From Megamerina dolium (Eukaryota; Arthropoda; Insecta; Diptera; Megamerinidae), in NCBI GenBank assembly GCA_963854835.1, contig OY978528.1, positions 53,974,508-54,038,507 of the forward strand: DNA of 64,000 bases, written 5' to 3'. The position numbers were made by a program, and so were the translations under genes. Below are positions 35,052-47,820 of the stretch, piece by piece. The notes beneath the pieces were generated by a model. The model was not told the origin of the DNA. It was given only the letters and a program-made list of their open reading frames with translations, and searched no databases. Numbering within the stretch: position 1 is the stretch's first letter; every line of letters begins with the position of its first letter.

Positions 35052-38000
35052 TCTGTAAATGAGATGATATAATAAATGTGATATCAATTAAAATTTAATT
35101 AATACAATTTATTTATTTTGGCTTTAATTGTTTAATTGAAAATGTTCTTTTGTTTAAAGTGTAATTAGATTGGTACTTCTAAAGAAATATAAAAGAAAAA
35201 TCGAACACTGAAAAAAGGTCTATTTCTGTAGAATATATTAGAACGAAAAAAAAATCTATTGATATCTCCTCATACAGCAACAGAGTGTGCATAATAATAC
35301 AGAACACATTTAATTAAGAAAAACTATATGTATGTGTTCTAGATGTATGTACATATGTATATATTACTTCTATAGAAGATAAGATACAAAGTACAACAAA
35401 TATATGTACATACGTACTTCTCGTACATACAAACACTATTTAATTTAGCATTAAAACAGCATTGCGGGAAGTACCAATGCCGTGTAGTTACGTACTTCGT
35501 ATAAATATGCGTGATAAATATGTAATTTATGGATATAAAAAAAAAATTTTTTTTAATTCTCAAACATAATTAAATGTAGACAGTAAATAAAATAACGTGT
35601 GTCATATGAATTACATATGCATGTACAGCATGGGGATTTCGAAGAAATATAATATAAAAAAATATTATATAGCTGCGGGTTTTTACAAGTACTAAATAAA
35701 AAATTAAGAGAAGTAATTATTGCATATTACATACATATGTACAATAGGGTGGTACAATATACCATATTACTCTACAAGGAATTTCAATCATCCTAAAAAT
35801 TGTAAATAGCTACGTTATAAGTATCATCGTTGTTAAATATAAAGAGATGACGTTTTTTTATTCATAATAATTCCTTTGGGTTTTATCCAATTATAGCATA
35901 ATTGTTGAGCCATTCTAATGCACATGTAATGTAAATACATGTTGACTATTAACAGCAATGAAGCACGTATCATAGATACGAGCGTACGAGTACATATCAG
36001 TGGAGGCTAGTTCAATCACATTATATGGATACACATTCCATTTGATATTGAATAATTAAATTACGCTGATTTATCATATCTATTTTACTTTTAGAGAATG
36101 GAAATTGTTTTTGTTACGTTCTTGTTACGTGTTCTCGTTCTCGCATGTATAAAATAGTCTGGTATCATTTCGCATATATTTTTCATAAACTTTTATTAAT
36201 CTTATAATTATGATATGGTATTTTGTTTTGACTGATATCCATGTTTTGTTTTGAAATCAAAGTGCCAAAGTACAATAGTGTCAATTTTAAAGGAAATTGT
36301 TTATCATTTCTGCGAAGTCATTCACATGTATAGTAATTTATATTATATGAAATGTATTCATGTGTATAAATATTTATTTACAAATCATTCAATAATAGCA
36401 AATAAATAGAATAGAATTAAATAGCATTCATTAATTGCAATAATAAGATTGATAATTGCATTATAGCTATTTGTCTGAAATTTATTTAGATCAATACCAA
36501 TTAACAAATGTAAATATGTACAGTGCGTCGTCATTAATAAAAATTGTTCTGGATTTTAAATAAATCAATAATTTATTAATATAAATTTTATTCATATTCG
36601 ATAAATTCCTTATATGATTTTGGTACAAAAATGGGTCATTTCTTTTAATAAAATTTCGTTCGTTCGCATAATTTCTAATGACGTTCTTCTTATGTGTTTC
36701 GACTATAAAAGAGTATCACTTGTCCAGTTTTTCTAACTATGAATTGTTGCTCATAGTACTGGCATATGACCATCATATACTATGCACTTGTATTTGTTAT
36801 CAAAGAATTACTTATCAATGTAGAAATGTTAACGATAAGTAGGACGTCAATCATACAATTATTGACGTACAGGGAAAGGAAATGTTTAATATTAAATCCA
36901 AAAAATAGAAAAAAAAATTTGACTCAATGAATCAGAAAGTCGCAGTCGCTCTTATTGCCAAGTATATTAAGTCGTTGTACCATATCTATGTGTATATTAA
37001 TGTAAAAAATGTGATTTATTTACGCTTATCATGACATAATTACTAGGCTTTATCTAATGTTACGTGTGCAATCATTTAATATAAGTATAGTAGCCGGTCA
37101 TTGATAACCGATTGGTTAATCTGCTGCGACTAATCGATTAAACAGTTCAACTTTGCTTAATCAAATAAGCGTAAAACTGTTCCATCTGTGAAACATCTAT
37201 ACTCAAAGCTTGTAAAAAATGAAAAAAAGAACATGTTACCATTTAGCTATTGATGCGCGTCTACTCAACAAAAATTATATATTATTCATGCAAAAAAAGA
37301 ACAAACAAAAAATATAATGCCCAGTCGTTATTAGTTGACGTTCAAACAATAGCGTTTCATTATCAAAATAAAAGAAAAAAATATTGCTTAATCATACTTA
37401 TAATCGTTTTAATGAAATATGAATATAATCATCGGAAATTTATACGTTCGAAATGTTTAAAGTCTACATTTGATATGAAAAAAACTTGTTCGCGACGATT
37501 AATCATACATCTACATTAAGATGCCTTACCCTACAAACAAAAAAACACGATTCGTAGCTGATTTTTACAAGCGAAATATAAAGTTTGGTAGATTTTATGA
37601 CTCTAAAAATCGATTTTTTTTTGTTAAAAAATTGAGTTTCAAAATACTTTTCAAATTAATGGACAATTAGAATCAATTAGAAATTCTCAGTTCTTCACCA
37701 AAAGGGTCATATAGTCTACAAAACAGTTTAGCTCAACAATGGCTTCCAATTGAGATGAAATCATGAAGTATTCTAATGTACATATATGTACATAGTACAC
37801 ATTTATCTAAATATTCATATACTCACTTCATCTTCATATTGTCCAGCGCTATATTCACTATGTAGTCGATTAGTTGCTGAGGAGTGATTGTTGTTTATTT
37901 TAGAATGTATAATAATTTTCACAGATTTCGAATAAAATCAATAATTGCTTTTATTATGTTTTTTGTTTATTTTTCTTTTCCTGTTTAAATCAGTTCAATC

Positions 38001-39534
38001 CACTTCTAGTTATGCTTAATTATTACTGAATTTTAAAGAGTACTATTTCTTTTTCCGTCTTCTCAATTGTTGTTCACTTTGTTGTTGTTGTCATTCAATG
38101 AATAAATTTTCAATTTTCATATACTTGTATCGGGATGTTCATATACCCTTATGTACTCGTATGTTCATATGTATTTAGGTATGTATGCACAATATATAAC
38201 ACCATTCACTCACTTAATGTACAAAATAAAATCTATGTACTATTATGCTGACTGGCTTCAATTTAAAGTCTTCCAAGACTGAAAGTTACATTCGATTGGA
38301 CATTTGCTTAAATACAAGTATTGCTTGTTATTTTGCCGTAATTATCGTTCCAATTCGTATCGTTCGTAAATTGCTTGTACACCCGATCAATTTATAATGC
38401 TTCTAGATAAGATTAATTTTTTTTATTCTCGCCACTCAAATATATACACATGCTCATATATACATTTATATACAATAAGTAACATTGTTTTTGTTAATAT
38501 TCTTGTTGCTGTACTTGTCGCTCATTGATATTACACTTGTTGCTGTTGTTTCTGTTGTTGTTGTTGTTGTTGTTGAAGTGTGCTAGCTCTAAGTTTAACT
38601 CATAAAGATGTTAACTTTACGGTGATGTTTCTGTTCTCTGCTAAATTCTATTAGTTGGCTCGTTATTCTTATCGTTTTCGATAAGTATGCCAAGAAAAAA
38701 ATTAGCAAGTATGACGATGTTATCGAATGATTCCTCCCTTCCGTTCTTTTTCATTTTTGCAGGTGTTTTGTTACATTTGCGCTAACAAAAAAAATCCGAT
38801 ATGATTTAGAAATACACATGTTAGCACATTGAAAACTTTGCATAAATGGATTCAAAAATTTTGTATACCTACCCAATATTACATCAATTAATGCTCAGCT
38901 ATTAGCTTAATACAGAAAAGTCTTATCTAGCATCTTTCTTTCAATATTATATCACCACAAATACAACACATCTTCCTTAGAAACAATGTACTATGATATG
39001 TAGAATAATTAGATGTACCTTCAAGCACAACAAGCAAAATCGCAAATAAATAATGAAAATTTACATTGTTTAGGTAGCAACGTAGATGTATATTTATGTA
39101 TGTACGTTTTGGTGTCATGAGGTCCGAAGTACTTATCTTCTAGTATTGTATTGCTTGTTACACCTGTACATTACTAACATAAATCTTTCCTGACACACCT
39201 TCTTTATCAGAGAGCACTTTAAACGCGTTATCATAAGAGATTTTTATTTAATATTTCTTTTTAATTTATTTTTTTTTTATTTATTTCTTAATTTTCATAT
39301 TTGCTACTGCCCAAAGGAGATCCCACTTCGACCCGATAGATCTTTATATTGGATAGACAGTAACTATGAGTGTATTAATGCTGAAGGAAACTGTGCGTTG
39401 GAACGAAAGGAACGTTGGTACCTATGGAAAGAAGGAATGGATAACAACGTGATGCATATTACCTATTATAGTTTACACAGGCAATTTCAAACTGTGGTGT
39501 GGAATCTATAGATCTCACATATTCTGCAAAGGTA
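35052..39534. other. Long AT-rich non-coding region upstream of G-alpha
   Basis: 4.5 kb without a supportable coding gene. It probably includes 5' noncoding exon(s) and introns of G-alpha: an acceptor precedes the ATG, and a minus-strand donor-like GTGAGTATAT lies near 37820. There are (TTG)n runs near 38080 and 38550-38576. Short ORFs lack domains. Confidence 0.5.
38550..38576. repeat. (TTG)n trinucleotide microsatellite
   Basis: A short run of TTG/GTT triplets in non-coding DNA. The complementary CAA reading has no coding context. Confidence 0.8.
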
Positions 39535-39885
39535 CGAGGGTTGATCGAATAAGTATCCGTCTTTGGAACACATTTGGGAAGTTAAATAGGTGTACAAATG
39601 GGTTCTCAGTGATGGATTAAAAACATATTGATGTCGATAAACAAAAAAGTGCTCCTGAAACAACGAAATTGCTCAATTCAATTTACGGTGATAAGTGTAT
39701 AATTTATAAAATAGTTAGAGAGTGGTTTGTAAGACTTCGTGATGCAAAGTTTATTATTGAGGATAATCCATGCAGTGGTGGTTCACGAAATGTTATGGAC
39801 GAAGGAACTCAAACTTTACTCGTTGAAAATCCATGTCAAACTGAAAATGAACTTTCAGCACAGTTAGCAATAACACAGTAAGCAA
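39535..39885 (+). pseudogene. mariner 5' fragment (terminal repeat plus transposase N-terminus)
   Basis: After a TA at 39533-39534 the sequence starts CGAGGGTTGATCGAATAAGT, a mariner terminal-repeat type. The ORF at 39669-39881 (YKIVREWFVRLRDAKF ... NPCQTENELSAQL) matches the helix-turn-helix N-terminus of mariner transposase. The catalytic half and the right terminus are missing. It belongs to a different subfamily from 30619-31542. Confidence 0.75.
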
Positions 39886-40149
39886 TTTAAGTTCGATTGC
39901 ATGCAATGGCAAAGATCCAAAGGAAGGAAATTGGTTTCCTCATGGGTTAGCCGAAGAAAACAAAAATTGAATAGTTGACATCTGCATGTATTCGCTTTCT
40001 CAGTAAATTTTTTTTTTTGTTGCAGGGGATATGAAAAGTGTATTGCATTACAGGATGTTTTCATATGCAATTTGTTGAAGAATTTTGTCGCCAAATCTAG
40101 TGCAGATCATGATCCGTAGGTAATTGTATTTAATTGAACTTTATTAACT

Positions 40150-41260
40150 TAGTTGAATCCTCTCTTCAGACGATAATTTGAAATTTTCAATACGTCAGAC
40201 AGCTTTATTTATCCGGTTGACAGTAATTGATGATATAATTCTGCACCCAACAGTATATCACTGCTAACACTATATTATAGAGGATCAGTCAGTGATCGAT
40301 GTTGATTTCTGAATGAACCCGTTCGGATGAAGATTTTTGTAAGAACTCTTTGCAAGAGTCGTTATTCTTTTCATTGGACGTGTCTGAGGTGCATACTTGA
40401 TACCCATGGCTTCGATCGATTGGAAGTGTTTTTGCGAAAGTTGCAAAAATTTATTGACTAATTGTACTTCTCTAGGCTTCGATAGTGACTGTTCGTATCG
40501 CAGATGGGTCGATTGATCCAATTGTTTGAGTAGTAGGTGAAGGAGGAGCGGTCTCAGTTGATGTGTCAATTTGCAGGTTTTGCAGTACTAACAGAGAGTC
40601 CTGTGTTGTATCATGTAGTTTTTATACTTTGATTGATGTGCTTGCAGACGTGTTAAGTAGCAAGTCTATTAGCTTGCTGACGAGGAGTCGTTTGTTATTG
40701 TAACGTTCCAGAAGCATAGTTCATAGCTCATCCAAATATTCTCCGATAGAAAAGATTGTTTGATCAGGTTCGAAAACTCTCACACCAAGTGACTCTTCAA
40801 GTCTCAAGACTCTCTATTTTTTGCACACTTGAAAGTGGTTGGCTTATTATCAACTGCTTAAATAAGCCATAAAACTCTTGCCACTTTGAGTAATTAGTAG
40901 GGGAATAGATCGCGACTGATTTGTTGGTTGATTTGAAGTATGTGAAGTTGCTGTTCGATTCTTGCAAAGATTTCCACCGATATCTTGTCTGCGAATGAGT
41001 TCGCTGTTTTTTTGTCCAAATGTTCTTGCGCTGCATTTTCCGCCAGTGGTTTCAAACTTAAACCACTTTTCATACAATTTCCACAAGCGTGCCTGATAGT
41101 ATTCTACCCACTGGTTTCTTGAAGTGTGCATTTTCTTAAAGTTTCGAATGATGTTTTCGATGTTCACTCCAGTTTGTTTTTTTCGGTATTTCACCAGTTC
41201 TTCGAAATATTTAAATTTCATGTTGCGAAATTCTCGAAAATGGGCCATTGTTTGTATCTA
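40150..41260 (-). pseudogene. BEL/Pao-like retrotransposon gag remnant
   Basis: Minus strand with several frame changes. In order: a KYFEELVKYRKKQTGVNIEN / NQWVEYYQARLWKLYEKW coiled segment (41248-41050), NYSKWQEFYGLFKQLI then PLSSVQKIESLE (about 40910-40800), and LLLKQLDQSTHLRYEQSLS ... VNKFLQLSQ (about 40560-40430). This succession resembles the Gag of BEL/Pao elements (W..F...F then L....K...L, then a LLxxLDxxTRxxWE-like segment). There is no protease or RT and no LTRs were seen. The assignment is by pattern only. Confidence 0.55.
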
Positions 41261-42942
41261 ACCCATTGTTTTGACTTTTGCATAGCATTTGGACAGCAGA
41301 TTCTACCAAAGCAAGTGTTGTTGAAAGCTTGCTGCAAGTTTGTTAGGACCTCTGACATCAGCTAACGTTGTGCTGTCATACAGAAATTTGTCGATTTCCC
41401 CTTTTGTGTAATTACACAGCATAAGATTTTCATATTTGTAGAGAAGGATGATATACTATCGTACAATATATATATTTGAAATTTCTTTAACTTTCGAAAG
41501 TACCGTCAAGATAATACTTCCGTGCTTTGTGAGTGTATTAACATGCTAAATTTTTGCGCTATTGCGCATAAATTTCAGTTATTTGTTACAAATGTATTTT
41601 GTAAATTGTCTATGAATTTACCAAAATATTTACAAGCATTATTTTTACACCTTACCCACCTACACGTGCATTACGATGATTACAAATATGAGATTCGTTT
41701 TATTGTTATTTTTATTACAGATTTCTGATTGAAGGCCTACTGGTGTTAACGCTACAATTCATTTGTTAATTGATTGTGAAAATATTTTTTGTTGCCAATT
41801 GTAATATGTATACAGGTAATACCTATATCTAAGTGCATGTGATGTGTGTGTGTATCTATTCTATCTATTATACATAGACATAACAACAATATTTGCTGAA
41901 ACAAAATCTGTAGGTATAGTCGTGCATACATTATACATAAGTACGTAATAAAATAAGGTGTTAAAATTTATCATTGTCAACATTATGTCGTAAATATGGG
42001 CAGCGGGAACGTGTGGTCGAAATATTTTGCTTGCTTGCTGCTTATACAATGTTCTAATTTATGTACTATTTGCAAATAGATGTTTTCTTTCGCTTAAAAC
42101 GATTTATACAATATGAACAAGTTGTTGGCACGTGATTATGTACTCGAAATAAGTCGTGCAATGTATATCTAAAAAAAAAATAAATAAATAAATATTCGAA
42201 ATTGACAACTACTTACGTATGGAGTAATAAGTATCTAAGTATATAGAATAGTTATAAAAAGCACTTTGTCTAGTGCATTGTCTATAATGATGGATTTACC
42301 AAAATAAACTATGATTAAAAGTTAGGTATGTAATATTAATAACAATAACGATATATTAATAATAATTATAACAGCACCAGCAATCATTAACTTATACAAA
42401 TTTTGTAAACAAACAATTATTAGGGGAAATTGGGATAATTCTCTCTTATTTTCCTGTCAATCCTTAAGGGCTTCTATCATTTCTACCTTGGCCGCTTAAC
42501 GACAGAAGACCTGAAGTGAAAAAATTACATCGTCAAGGCAGCAAATGACACGATTAACTAACTTAGGACTCAAAAGATTCATTATTTGATGGATTGGTAT
42601 TGATAACGAGTTTGATGTGTCTTGATTGTGTCGCATACATCTGTCATTCATGCACCGTATGATGACGCGGATCGTGTGTGTTGTTCATTAGACAGTCAGT
42701 CTCATAAACATTTTGCGTGTATTTTATTTCAACTGAAACTGCTTTTCAACGAATGCTTTATTTGAGCAACATAGTACTCACTTTGGAAATAAATTTGCAA
42801 TATTTCCCAATGTTGTTCATGTGCAAAACGATTCATTTCGTTTCGCGGAGGTGTGGCTTTAACTCAGATTTCGTAAAAAACGGTCAGTGTCTCAATAACC
42901 AATGATTCAGAAAGTAATCACTATATGGACTACCATACATAT
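41261..42942. other. Non-coding interval
   Basis: AT-rich sequence without a gene or repeat that I can name. Short ORFs (60-80 codons) have no recognisable features. Confidence 0.5.
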
Positions 42943-44619
42943 TGTAACGAGTATCGATGGTTATTCATCACTAATTGCGAATAGCACGAATAATGGTAAC
43001 CAGAACAAGCCAACAAGATAGAAAGAGAACAAACGATAGCGATAAAAGAAGATTCTAGAGTGTTGCCACAGAGTATACGTAGGGCGAGTTTGTTGGCAAA
43101 TAAATCAATTCAATTCCGATAATGATAGAGGAAACATCACACGATAACAAGTTAAAGTAGCAAGTATATTAAAGAGTGATTGTAAATTGTATTGTAGTAT
43201 TAATTAAATAAATTGTTGTCGTTTATACTTACTTACTTATGTGGCCATTACAATCGAAAATCGATTTAGGCCGAATCTAGAGCATGCTTCGCCAGCCAGT
43301 TCTTTCCTTCGCTAGTTGGCGCCAGTTAGAGATTCCAAGCGATGACATGTTCTTCAGTATTTGATTTTTCCACCGGAGGTTAGGTCTGCCTCTTTTGCAT
43401 CGTCCTCCAGCGGGTCCCGAATATAACGCCTTCTTAGCCGGAGCGTGTTCTTCCATTCGGTTGACATGACCTAGCCAGCGTATCAGCTGAATTTTAATTC
43501 GATTTAGTATGTTGGTGGCACCTTATTCGATACTAGCCATCAACACAAATAGGTCCAAAGATCTTGCGTAGGACTTTTCTTTCGAAAACTCCGAGCATTC
43601 TCTTATCTGGGGTGGAAAGTGTCCAAGCTTCAACGCCATATGTAAGAAAAGGCATTATGAGAGACTTGTAGTGTGTTATTTCCGTTGTTCGAGAGAGAGA
43701 GTCCGACTTCTCAATTGCTTACTTAGCCAAAGTGGCATCTATTAGCAAGAGTGATCCTACCAATATATCCAATACATCCAGGCTGACGTCTTATTCTATG
43801 GTAGTTGGCGCAAATTGTGGGGTAGGCTCTCTTATGTATGGGACAGAGAACACTGAGAGTCCAATAATCGAGTATGCTTTCATCCGACTATATTCTGCTT
43901 ATGAGCTGGTGCATGCTGGCAGACAATCAGTACCTGCAGCTTTGTGTTTTTCAGGTCTCTCTGATCTCGTCATGGTGGGGTGGTGCAACATCTACACCAT
44001 CATCCGTGATTGGGGAGTTTGGGAGATCTCCTCCACTGGCGGGATTGTTCGAGGCGTAGCCATTCAGTAACGTACAAAAGTGTTGCCTCCATAAGCTCAG
44101 TACATTCTGGATATTTGTAACTAGATTCCCTTTGTTGTCACGACAAGAGGCTCCTGGATTTAAACCGCCACTCTGACACATGATCTTCTTAAAGGATTTT
44201 CGAGTCTCGTTCCTGCATCTACATATCTCTATCTCCTTATACTCTCGTCTTTCTAGCTCTCTCATAAGTAGAGCCGATAATCGAATGGTAAAAGCATTTG
44301 TTGTCTCTGATGATTGCAGCTTATTGACGTCAAGCTTTCTCTGTGTGGGACTTCGTTCGTTCTTTGCGACACATAAACGTGTTTGCAGCTTATCTGCAAC
44401 AAGGTAATGATCCGAGTTGATATTGGCACCACGGATCGATTTCACTTCCATCACACTGGAAGCATGCCTACAGTCAATCATCACCTGATCATTTTGGTTT
44501 ATCAATTTGTCGTTATAGTTAGTACAAAAGAAGTGTTGCAAATATTATCGACAGAATCTAGTGATCGAACAGGGTTGATTCGAGTAGAATTCACACATTC
44601 ACAAACTAAAATCATAACA
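42943..44619 (+). mobile_element. Solo LTR of a divergent Gypsy subfamily, split by a LINE
   Basis: LTR sequence at 42943-43227 and 44518-44619, with TGTAACGAG at the start and CATAACA at the end, flanked by a 4-bp duplication ATAT (42939-42942 and 44620-44623). It is clearly related to, but diverged from, the LTRs of elements 1-3, and carries no internal region. A LINE interrupts it. Confidence 0.85.
43228..44503 (-). mobile_element. 5'-truncated LINE inserted in the solo LTR
   Basis: Minus strand. 44541-43951 encodes the end of an endonuclease (NSDHYLVADK) and the linker to RT; 43760-43240 is the 3' end, related to 29930-30110. Most of the RT is deleted. The 3' tail at the left edge is a short AAGT repeat, a feature of RTE-like LINEs. 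The LTR bases around TTGTCGTTTATA recur on both sides (about 43213-43227 and 44504-44517), fitting a target duplication of about 14 bp. Confidence 0.75.
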
Positions 44620-44623
44620 ATAT

Positions 44624-47349
44624 TTAAGAAGCTTAATACATTCTGATCCAATAAAATTTCCTAGTTTGTTAAGATCGCTTAACTAGCTCAGATAAATCTA
44701 ATATTGGAGAGCATTACAAAATAAATCCACGGCGATAATGCGTAACACGTCACTACCCCAATAATGAAACAAATGTTAAATCTTAATCGAATTGCTTGTG
44801 TCAAAAGGCGATAGTACTCAAAAAGAAGACGTCGAAATGACCCCATTTTCCGCTATATAAAGGCAAATATGTACCTACATGAATAGGTACATAAATTGTT
44901 ATTGAAATATTTCGCTTATCAAAAATGATATCCCCACATTTGATTTCATGTGAATTCCTCATAGAAACATGTGGTTATTTTATGTACATATATGTAAGTA
45001 CTCGTACATAGTGTATGTACTCGTATGTTACATTTATGTACATATATTTATTTTTCTGATTTTTATTATTTGTTATTCTCATTAGTTAGTTATTTGCTAC
45101 TGCTACTGTTCTCGTTGTTGACCACTTATATAAATATTGTATATACACATATACGCACTGCCTATGTGCGTATGATTTGTCTGAGTTCAATATGATAACT
45201 TGGGAATTGTTGCTATCGTTCATTACCTGCACACTTCTCTTAATTATCATCAATATGTAGTTTAGTAAACATCAATAAAACTCACATAGATACATATATG
45301 TATCGTATGTATATTGCATATTATTTAATTAATTGTAATAGAACATAATCAGATCATTGCAACAATGGCAACAACAATTAACACGAATGATAAGCGTGCA
45401 TTTAAAACACTATATTGTTACCATGTACGAGTAGATGGGTATAAAATCACATCGAATAGTCAATATGACATATTTTGTTAGTAATTAATGTTGTTTTTGT
45501 TTGTTTTTTGTTTTACTGAAATGATAATGATCGCAAACAAAAGTGACAGTAGACATTAACATCAGCTGCAAGCTGCATTGAGTGACATTATTGTCAAACC
45601 GACAAATTAAACAACATTTAATGGTTCATGACCGTTTACTGCAGGTAAGGTAAATTAAAAATATGCTAAGATAATCCAATTGATAAAGATATATTTGCAT
45701 GGTATATATGGAATATAAGTTTAACTGATTTTATATGATTCAAATTAAATTCCGCGTATAGAAGGGAGAGGCTGAGTGCACTGTGCAAACCGAACTTTAA
45801 TAGTCTTTAAGAGTTGTTCAGACGAATATGAATGACTTTTTGAGCTATTACGAACGGACCCAACTATCATTTTAACCAATTTACTGTGTAGAGATTTTTT
45901 CATCAATGATGATATATTTTTACAGTGTAGTTCTTAGAAAATTTGCTACTCTTTGCTGTGATATGTTTACTATTTAATGGTGAAACAATATTTTAAATTA
46001 AATTAGGTATTTCAGACAATATCAGGGTTGGCATAACAATTTATAGAATATCTGGCAATTTATGGGATAAACTAAAATTCTTTTAAATGAGGGATGCCTG
46101 CGTGATATGTATAATGTTGCATAAGAAATATTATCGAGGGTACTCTAATATGAAATCATCAGTCCAAATCGTATGTATTTTGTTGAAAATCTTCATAATT
46201 TATATATGTATGTACTATATATATACATATGAATGTATTTACAAATATAATAAAGAGCACAGTCAAACAAATTAATGAAATTTGCTTGTAGCTTGAATGT
46301 AATTTTGCTAAAAACGTTCGCTCAAAAATGCTTCAATTAATAATCGAAATTTATTTTGTCCTCTTCAAAATAGGCTCCGTTTGAAGCTGCTAAAACAGCC
46401 AGATCGTCAAAGCACTTTTTAAAATTCAACTCCTTCTTTTTTGTTTTATTTTATTGACTAGAAAGTGGTAATTAGAATTTGAGCAATAGACAAAAGTCAA
46501 CAATGGTCATATTTGATGAAAACCAATCGATGACATTCGTTGAGTTTCTGACCAATAGTTAATTCATAATGATCGCTTTGTGTGATGGTGATGTAAAAGT
46601 CAAGAATTGTCCTTCCGGTAACTTCCTCTTTTGCGGCGGATACTTCCTCCAAAGCCTTATAACTTATATATGTGGAACATTTAATTTTTTTGGGCATAAT
46701 ATATCGCACCATTGTGGGATTTCCGTACAGGTGGTATAGCTTGTAAAACTCGTAATGATTCCGAGTGTTGAAATGAACTGGCAAAATTAGTTTGGCAACT
46801 AGTACATAACATATGTTGTAAAGTACACGATTTTGCTGCTAATTTGATGTGTAGTACGGTTCGTAAAACTTGTAATTCTAGCAAGGGTATATTACAAATG
46901 CATGTTGAATACTACTGAAATGCAATGATAAGGTTTTGCACATTTAGGTATTCCATAATTAATATTTCAGTTGGTGTAGATTTTATATTATTTATGCCTA
47001 AAGGAACATGGTAAGAGATTTCACTACGGAGTATACATATGAATGTCGCGAAAAAGAAGAGAAAAGAGATTTGAATTATTCAAACGTTTTTTCCGTATTC
47101 ATTATTACATATTGTAGAATTTAACATCTAATGGCTTGTGGGTTGTGGATTATATCAAATAAATCAATGCAAAAAGTCAGAAAAAAAATCAGATCAGTTG
47201 GATTACTAAGAGTACGTATTCTAATATTTTGTAATACTCATGCTCATGCTCATGCTTCGTGCTGTGTAATAAAATGTTATCAATATAATTTGATTTGTAA
47301 GAAATTTAAATAAGAATGCTTTTATATGTAGGCATAAGAGTGTGAGTAT
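44624..47349. other. Non-coding interval between solo LTR and Gypsy element 2
   Basis: AT-rich, rich in TACATATGTA-like motifs. No supportable gene. The small ORFs, e.g. 46497-46784 on minus, lack domains. Confidence 0.5.
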
Positions 47350-47353
47350 GTAT

Positions 47354-47791
47354 TGTAACGAGTATCGATAGTTGATTACTCATCACTATTGTGACTGACT
47401 CTATTGGCAGCATCGAAACGAATGTCAACAAAAAGAAATAAGCGATAACCAGAACAAGCCAACGAGAAAGGAAGAGAAGAATCTCGATAAAGGAAGATTC
47501 TGGGGTGTTGCCAACAGAGTATAAATAGAGCCAGTGTTGAGTATTGACAATCAATCGAATTCCGAACGTGAATGCGCAAACATCTATACAGAGGCAAAAG
47601 TTGCTAGTACATTAAAGTGTTATTGTAAATAGTTGATTATAAACAGAGTTGATTGTAAATAGAGTTTATTAAATAAATTGTTGCTGTATATAGTTGTATA
47701 AAATAAGTGTTGCAGTTATCATTAACAGAATCCAGTGATCGAACAAGGTAATTCAAATAGAATTAAACGTTCACAGAATAAAAACGTAACA
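47354..47791 (+). repeat. 5' LTR of Gypsy element 2
   Basis: 438 bp, TGTAACGAG...CGTAACA, with a TATAAATA box near 47520. The primer site follows two bases after its end. Confidence 0.95.
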
Positions 47792-47820
47792 ATTGGTGTC
47801 AGAAGTGGGATTCTGTAAAG

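Noticed and set aside
47376..47597. ORFs inside LTRs, repeated at 50075, 58031 and 63482
   Set aside because: They are in non-coding LTR sequence, carry no domain and recur only because the LTR recurs.
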